Below are positions 29,839-34,784 of a DNA stretch of 34,784 bases, one piece after another. The notes beneath the pieces are model-generated. The model did not search any database, was not told where the DNA came from, and saw only the letters and a list, made by a program, of their open reading frames with translations. A program made the translations under genes and the position numbers. Within the stretch, counting starts at the first letter, position 1, and every line of letters starts with the position of its first letter. Source of the stretch: Didymodactylos carnosus. Taxonomy: Eukaryota; Rotifera; Eurotatoria; Philodinida; Philodinidae. The stretch is from positions 1 to 34,784 of the forward strand of contig CAJNOQ010001192.1 of NCBI GenBank assembly GCA_905250885.1. The letters are read 5' to 3'.

Positions 29839-30734
29839 CCATCTCACGTAGAGGTGACCGTATCCCCTTCACCCTCACTTTACGCTCTTGTCTTGCAGTG
29901 CATCTCCCACATCTCTGCTAGTGTTTCCCGTATTTCCGATTTTCTGGATATGTGACACTACTCAATTGAGATCCAACTATATTATGTGTTTGTGCATATG
30001 TCAAATATTTAAGAGGTTTTTATATTGAAAATTGAAAATATATATTGTTGTAGAGCTATGAAACAAATCAAACTTTTTTCGAACCTGATATATTTAAAAT
30101 TGATATTAAGTGATTTGTTATCAATAGAAATATTTAAACGAAAACCAGCTGATACTTCTACAGATGAATAGAAAAACAATGTTTGATAAAATCGAGGATA
30201 ATCAATCCAATAGTCAGATCCCATCAAAATTCGAGGGCATCGTAAAATTCTATTTCCAGGAAATTCAAAATTGACCATATTACATCATATCCCACATACA
30301 ACAGAAATTCATATGAAAATAATATTCATTCTTTCCACTCTGATTAAGTGAAAACATGCGGTGTATTTTGAAAATGTTGTGTGAATGCATCAAACAATTT
30401 GATCTTGCATCGTCGAGTGAAGAAATTCATATTTATAACACATGAATTGGAACAATATGACATTCAACAGAAGCCTTATACGACCGTAAGAATTATCATT
30501 TCTCATAGAAAAAAGTGTTGGTTGCAGTTCTAGTAAACATTGTCATCGTTTTGAAACATTGTCAACGTTTTGAAACATTTTCATTGAAAAGTTGATCAAA
30601 AAAAAAATATCACTGACAATAAAAGTATATTAAAATCCGATTGATCAACAAACAGACCAATCAAAGTTGAGTATGCCTTTCATATCCTAGAATCTTTTCG
30701 GTTCAATGAAGAACGTCTCAGACCTTTATGAAAG

Positions 30735-31180
30735 TTGAGTAAACCTATCAATTGAGAATATTAATCCAATAACATATGACTTTGTGACTAACATCATTGG
30801 AACTGTATGACATGTTTTGTCAATAATAATAACAACTAAACAAATTAAAGATATTATAATACCAAAAACATAACATACGACAAGACAACACAACATAAAA
30901 CTTGTTTTTATGCAACTCTTGCGATTACTACATTCGGTCATCGTTTTATTCTTTTCATAATAGCTGTTTTAAGTGGTTCATTAAACTGAATTAGAACAAT
31001 TACTTTAACAACTATTGAAAGATCCATAGATACTGAAGCCATACGCCAATCATATATTTTACATGTTTGTTTACGTTTTATATGTTTGTGTCGTATAACA
31101 TAACAAATAATCACGATAATATCGCAAGGAATAAACCATGATTCAGTGTTTACAATAGTTGAATTATTATTTAATACCAT
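30735..31180 (-). pseudogene. 5' half of a rhodopsin-like receptor gene, inverted and interrupted
   Basis: Reading down the minus strand from ATG at 31180, MVLNNNSTIVNTESWFIPCD leads into TM1 (IIVIICYV). The frame then enters a foreign 222-base insertion (30875-31096) that carries TM7 sequence and a stop. After the insertion TM1 resumes (FGIIISLICLVVIIID), followed by KTCHTVPMMLV and a TM2-like segment (YVIGLIFSI), and then breaks off. Removing the insertion and one copy of the 8-base flanking repeat restores an uninterrupted TM1 frame. The remainder of this receptor type (TM3-TM7) is found on the opposite strand at 32743-33411, so the two parts are probably one gene split by an inversion. 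The gene is non-functional here. The family is an orphan-like rhodopsin receptor; the ligand is unknown. Confidence 0.75.
30875..31096 (-). mobile_element. 222-base insertion with 8-base target duplication and 8-base inverted ends
   Basis: AACATAAC occurs exactly at both edges (30867-30874 and 31097-31104). Immediately inside, ATACGACA (30875-30882) faces TGTCGTAT (31089-31096), exact inverted ends. Inside, 30875-31058 is a reverse-complement copy of 33291-33474 with no gap and three substitutions, all past the receptor stop codon. This cargo is TM7, the stop codon and the 3' flank of the receptor; the remaining 38 bases are of unknown origin. The 8-base duplication is typical of hAT-like transposition, but the ends do not resemble a hAT consensus that I know. 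A templated insertion during staggered-break repair is an equal alternative. Confidence 0.7.
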
Positions 31181-31739
31181 TTTTATTGTAAAAGAAAAAC
31201 AAACTTATAATGTGTATTATTTGAAAGTATGAACACAGTAAAAGAACGGTGACTCCGAATATAACTAATAAGTGTTGTACGATCGATCGTGACAACAGTT
31301 ACAGTCAGAAACAGCAAGGAAACTGATGGTATCATATTTGTCTGCTGAATACATCCGCAAGTCGATGAAGTGTTCGCACTTTTGTTCTGGCAACATAAAA
31401 AGAAAATATTTTTTCATATTATTGAGTTTCTATTGCTTTACCGTCAAATTATTTATCATGTACTCGCTCCAAGTATGGCGACGTTATGTTTTGGCAGTTT
31501 TATACTCAATAATATTTAAATTAATTTCTAGTGCTTTTCAAATTATTTGTTTTCATATCATTCTGTCTCTTCTTTTTCTTCTTTGATGCATTCTCCAGTG
31601 TACTCTAGTTGAACTGTGCATCCTACTTAAATACAATTAGGTATACTCTAAAAATGGAACAGTCCGCACTCTAAAAGGAATTGCCTTCAAACCTGAAAAA
31701 AATTTTAATCATGGGTTTATTTTCGAAACCCTTTAAAGG

Positions 31740-32087
31740 TTTTGTACGGAATATACGAAACCTTTGGAAGGTTTTCTGAACAAAAAAGCTTTCGTGTTTC
31801 TCATACGAAACCTTTACAGGGTGAGGTTTCGTATGGTACCTTTTTCAGAGTGCCCGCACTGTTCTTACTTAAAACCATAGATATCAGGGCTCTGCAGGAT
31901 GAGGAAAAACTCGTTCTACCCGGTTCCGACTGCAGAGCCCTGATATCTATGGTTTTAAGTAAGAACAGTGCGTGCACTCTGAAAAAGGTACTATACGAAA
32001 CCTCACCCTGTAAAGGTTTCGTATGAGTAACACGAAGGCTTTTTTGTTCAAAAAACCTTCCAAAGGTTTCGTATATTCCGTACAAAA
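31740..32087. repeat. 348-base fold-back element, 157-base arms, 34-base loop
   Basis: Arm 31740-31896 pairs with 31931-32087 with only a handful of mismatches. The two strands therefore encode almost the same meaningless peptide. Each arm contains its own smaller hairpin, for example CATACGAAACCT (31802-31813) with AGGTTTCGTATG (31824-31835), and AAACCTTT/AAAGGTTT words recur throughout. The non-palindromic loop is 31897-31930. It has no coding capacity and is best described as a fold-back or MITE family member. Confidence 0.85.
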
Positions 32088-32231
32088 CCTTTACCCTTTA
32101 ATTATAATACTAGTAAATTAAGGGGTTAAGATTTTCGATCCAAAAGCTGAACCCGAAAATAAAGTTTTCAGAATCTCGATTCCGATAGAGAATGTCTGAC
32201 CTGCGGGACTCTACCTTCAAGAGAACAACCG

Positions 32232-32640
32232 CTTGTATTTGAATTAGACATGCACTGGTATCGGTATACCGAATACACCCAACTTCGGTCTATACCGATA
32301 CCGAAAATACGGACTTTTTTTATTTGGACTTTTCCAGATTTTTTCATCTGAAATGACATAGTTTAGCATCCTGGACACCCAGAAAGAATCAGAGATGCAA
32401 AACAAGAGCTTTGTTTGCTTTCTAAGGCCAAGGTTTTCCTTTATTTTCTATGTAAGTTGTTCTTACACATGTTCAGAGTACCCTGCTGAATGTCTTTTGT
32501 GTTCTGACTGTCCATGACGCTAAACTGCCTCATTTCAGATGAAACAATCCAAAAGAGTCCAAATCGAAAAAAGTCGGTATTTTCGGCATCGGTATTTCGG
32601 TATGGATACCGATGCCGGTGCATACTTAATTTGAATACAA
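32232..32640. repeat. Diverged fold-back element with ~140-160-base arms
   Basis: The left arm (32232-32395) and right arm (32502-32640) are clear but diverged reverse complements. Shared features in order inward are TTGTATT.GAATTA, TGCACTGGTATCGGTA or its variant, CCGAAAATAC, TTTGGACT, TTCATCTGAAATGA and GTTTAGC. A 106-base unpaired centre remains. The divergence and small indels mark it as older than the element at 31740-32087. Outer CGGTAT/ATACCG words repeat several times, as in subterminal repeats of small DNA transposons. Confidence 0.7.
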
Positions 32641-32742
32641 GTAAAAACATGTGTTCAGTGTTTGTTCTGAATTTCAATGGAAGTGTTCTAATCAAAAATA
32701 AAAACTCGGTGCTTGTGTTCCGAATAAAATACTGTATTTAAT

Positions 32743-33411
32743 AAAAAGAGAAATGAAGCGGAATGTCAAGAAATCGCATATGAAGATACATTGTGTTTAT
32801 TTCGAGGATATATGATATATGGTTTATGTTGTGCATATAGTTCTTCATTTTTATTACAGGCATTATATCGATATTTGATCGTCGTTTATGCAAATCGTTT
32901 ATTGTTTCAATCATTTCGATTTCAATTCGTTCTCATTTGTGTAACATGGATCTTAGCATTCATACATCCTTTAGAATTTTTCCTGCGTAATGAAGTGGGC
33001 TATAGTATGTATAGTCAAGCATGTCTATTAACTCTTCAGATATCTTGTTCAGTTGTATATATGGCACTTCTTGAATATATAATTCCTACTATATTAACAG
33101 TATTGATTTATTTTAAATTAGTTTATTATGTTAAACAAATGAGTAAACGTGTAACGCCCGCAAATGTTTTAGCTCGTGCACAAAAATAATTGAAAATGAT
33201 TCGTCGGATAGTTATGTTAGTAATGCTTTTATTTGCATTTGGTATGCCATTTCTTATCTTTTTCATAATGATAATTTTTCATCATAAACTAATATATGAT
33301 TGGCGTATGGCTTCAGTATCTATGGATCTTTCAATAGTTGTTAAAGTAATTGTTCTAATTCAGTTTAATGAACCACTTAAAACAGCTATTATGAAAAGAA
33401 TAAAACGATGA
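32743..33411 (+). pseudogene. 3' half of a rhodopsin-like receptor gene (TM3-TM7) with an in-frame stop
   Basis: The open frame starts upstream of 32791 without a proper ATG (EAECQEIAYEDTLCLFRGY). It reads TM3 with its cysteine and a YRY variant of the DRY motif (LLQALYRYLIVVY), TM4 (FVLICVTWILAFIHPLEFF), a loop with the second cysteine (YSQACLLTLQ), TM5 and the third cytoplasmic loop. TAA at 33187-33189 interrupts at ARAQK, after which the same frame continues at once with MIRRIVMLVMLLFAFGMPFL (TM6) and TM7 (SIVVKVIVLIQFNEPLKTAI), ending KRIKR at a TGA. One base change in the codon could have made the stop. TM1-TM2 are missing here and lie inverted at 30735-31180. Lineage-specific orphan receptors of this look are abundant in rotifers; the ligand is unknown. 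Confidence 0.8.
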
Positions 33412-33474
33412 TCGAATATGGTAATCGCAAGAGTTGCATAAAAACAAGTTTTATGTTGTGTTGTCTTGTCGTAT
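33291..33474 (+). repeat. 184-base source copy of the inverted TM7/3'-end duplicate
   Basis: This segment covers the end of the receptor (from KLIYDW onward), its stop codon and 63 bases beyond, ending GTCGTAT. It matches 30875-31058 in reverse complement with three substitutions and no gap. Its left edge lies inside the receptor frame and its flanks are not shared with the other copy, so this is likely the source and 30875-31058 the derived copy. Confidence 0.85.
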
Positions 33475-33679
33475 CATTATGATTAAATGTAGATATAGAA
33501 AAACATTTTAGAACTAAATAAAAAAACGAGAGAGAAGAACGTGAACCTTTGATCGGACTATACATGACTGGGTAAGAAGTCTTGCTATCGGTTTTATAAA
33601 AACCCAAGTGGATGGAAAAAACCTCATTACTAGCTATTATACAATATGTATAAAATTTTTTTCCAGAGGCATTAAGAAA

Positions 33680-33985
33680 TACATGTGTAAAATGTTTGCA
33701 ATATTTAGGTTTTCTTTGATCAACCCGAACGCCTGGTGTTTCGAGAGTTTCTGTTTAGATCTGAAGAAGCAACGAAGTAAACCACAACATGCAGATAAAC
33801 TTTACAGGACAGCTCAAATTTTGATAAGAGAAGCAGTTGAAGAATGGAACTGTGCGCCTACGATCACAGTGGTAACTCAGAAGTGGAGCAGCTGGAAAGC
33901 TTCAGTCTCGTCAGATTCTCCCTTAAAACTGTTTCATTTTACTGTAAGAGGTTGGACTGTACGATCTGTTATCTGCCATATATAA
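33680..33985 (+). CDS. Unrecognised open frame, possible gene or retroelement fragment
   Basis: An open frame with less AT-rich codons than the receptor next to it reads LKKQRSKPQHADKLYRTAQ, IREAVEEWNCAPTITVVTQ and KWSSWKASVSSD before stopping. The middle part is a plausible soluble helical segment. I recognise no domain, and no clear start is present (the longer frame begins at a GTG). Its change in base composition relative to the left, shared with the open frame at 34062, suggests one inserted unit. Confidence 0.25.
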   Translation, partial: YMCKMFAIFRFSLINPNAWCFESFCLDLKKQRSKPQHADKLYRTAQILIREAVEEWNCAPTITVVTQKWSSWKASVSSDSPLKLFHFTVRGWTVRSVICHI

Positions 33986-34061
33986 AGAAACGGTATTGAA
34001 TTGAGATTACTTCCTAGGGGACAGCACATCCAAGATATATACAGAGCAGAAAAGTGACATA

Positions 34062-34583
34062 ATGAAGAATACCTTCGAGTTTAACGCATCTACAGTGTCA
34101 ACAAACGTATCACCACCACGCGGCATCACTGAATCGACTATCACACTAGCGCCCATTATAGCTCTGCCACCACGTACAACTGGCAATATCCAATCGGTGG
34201 TCACAACTAACGCAATGACATCAGCTCCAACAACCCCAGCCAGGGCATCAGTAGACCAGCAGGTACACACAAGCACCACTAAAACTCAAAAACCACCATC
34301 ACAGATGCTACCCGCAAAAAATCACACAGCATCACCAACAGTCGAACAAAAATCCACGGTAAACAAAGGTAAAAAAACGCGATTTCAAAACGGCATCACG
34401 CCCAATTTCAACTCGTATAGAGATGAGCGGGAGATGGATGGAGAATGTTTCACACGCACAAGATCTCGCTCATTTCGAATGATAAACCGAAAGTTCGTGT
34501 TTTCATTTCAAAGATATGGTCAGGATAATGAAATTACTATACTTGTTCAGTTTTCTAGTCTTATCAAAAGCATATGTTACTAA
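34062..34583 (+). CDS. Thr/Pro/Ala-rich hypothetical protein, 173 aa
   Basis: An ATG opens 173 codons. Residues 1-100 are rich in Thr, Ser, Pro and Ala with few bulky residues (TTNAMTSAPTTPARASVD), a disordered or mucin-like segment without a signal peptide. Residues 100-150 are basic and mixed (KGKKTRFQNGITPNFNSYRD, TRTRSRSFRM), and the end drifts into AT-rich sequence that looks non-coding. The base composition is clearly less AT-rich than in the host genes. A gag-like or ORF1-like retroelement fragment is possible, but no zinc knuckle or other hallmark is visible, so no function is assigned. Confidence 0.3.
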   Translation: MKNTFEFNASTVSTNVSPPRGITESTITLAPIIALPPRTTGNIQSVVTTNAMTSAPTTPARASVDQQVHTSTTKTQKPPSQMLPAKNHTASPTVEQKSTVNKGKKTRFQNGITPNFNSYRDEREMDGECFTRTRSRSFRMINRKFVFSFQRYGQDNEITILVQFSSLIKSICY

Positions 34584-34669
34584 TATAATTGAATATACCC
34601 TCGGTATATAAAAAAAGACTTATATCTTGTCCATCTTTATATGCTGTGACGTATACCCAAGGGGGAAAA

Positions 34670-34761
34670 AGCACATTCCGGAATGGGTACAAAATTTCTG
34701 GAATGCCATTCCAGAATGGCAGAATGTCGCCTTAGAATGGTGGACTGACATTCTAGAATAG
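34670..34761. repeat. Cluster of GGAATG/CATTCC words with a perfect 21-base palindrome
   Basis: TTCTGGAATG (34696-34705) and CATTCCAGAA (34707-34716) are exact reverse complements around a single C. Variants of the word (CATTCCGGAATG, CAGAATG, TTAGAATGG, CATTCTAGAAT) recur from 34670 to 34761. This could be a mobile-element terminus or a satellite-like array edge, cut off by the window end. Confidence 0.5.
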
Positions 34762-34784
34762 GAGAAAGTTTTTGTTTTGGTTCT

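Noticed and set aside
31742-32085. Two open frames on opposite strands encoding almost the same 94-residue peptide
   Set aside because: They mirror each other because the DNA is a palindrome; the peptide has no coding signature.

Overview
The window is eukaryotic, visibly AT-rich, and built of many short exons split by short GT-AG introns. The two recognisable conserved genes (a JIP3/JIP4-type scaffold and a RECQL5-type helicase), the style of a lineage-expanded rhodopsin-like receptor, and the mixture of dense genes with a graveyard of small fold-back elements suggest a small invertebrate, most likely a bdelloid rotifer of the Rotaria/Adineta kind. That assignment is inference from protein and gene style; no marker RNA or mitochondrial sequence is present.

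Layout. 1-2660: non-coding, rich in homopolymers and microsatellites, with one hairpin. 2661-4976 (+): a six-exon gene for a 640-residue protein made almost entirely of ankyrin repeats. 4977-7829: convergent intergenic space with two palindromic insertions. 7830-18134 (-): a 29-exon gene for a 1375-residue JIP3/JIP4 (Sunday driver/UNC-16) motor-adaptor scaffold, complete from the RH1 region to the C-terminal beta-propeller. 18135-19658: divergent promoter space. 19659-24688 (+): an 18-exon gene for a 1266-residue RECQL5 helicase with helicase core, zinc site, KIX-like segment, a long disordered region and a C-terminal SRI domain. I followed splice phase across every junction of the three genes; all close in frame.

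24689-34784 is different: no intact conserved gene, eroded coding fragments, and several large inverted repeats (fold-back or MITE-like). Its centre is a broken seven-helix receptor gene. The TM1-TM2 half lies on the minus strand (about 30735-31180) and the TM3-TM7 half on the plus strand (about 32743-33411), as if about 2 kb had been inverted inside the gene. The inverted half is also interrupted in TM1 by a 222-base insertion flanked by an exact 8-base duplication. Its core is a near-identical 184-base copy of the receptor's own TM7 and 3' end. Two fold-back elements lie in the inverted segment.

The genes do not form a shared pathway. JIP acts in microtubule transport and JNK signalling, and RECQL5 in controlling recombination and transcription stress. 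I do not see a clearly new multi-gene system; the most unusual item is the self-derived insertion with a target-site duplication in the split receptor gene.
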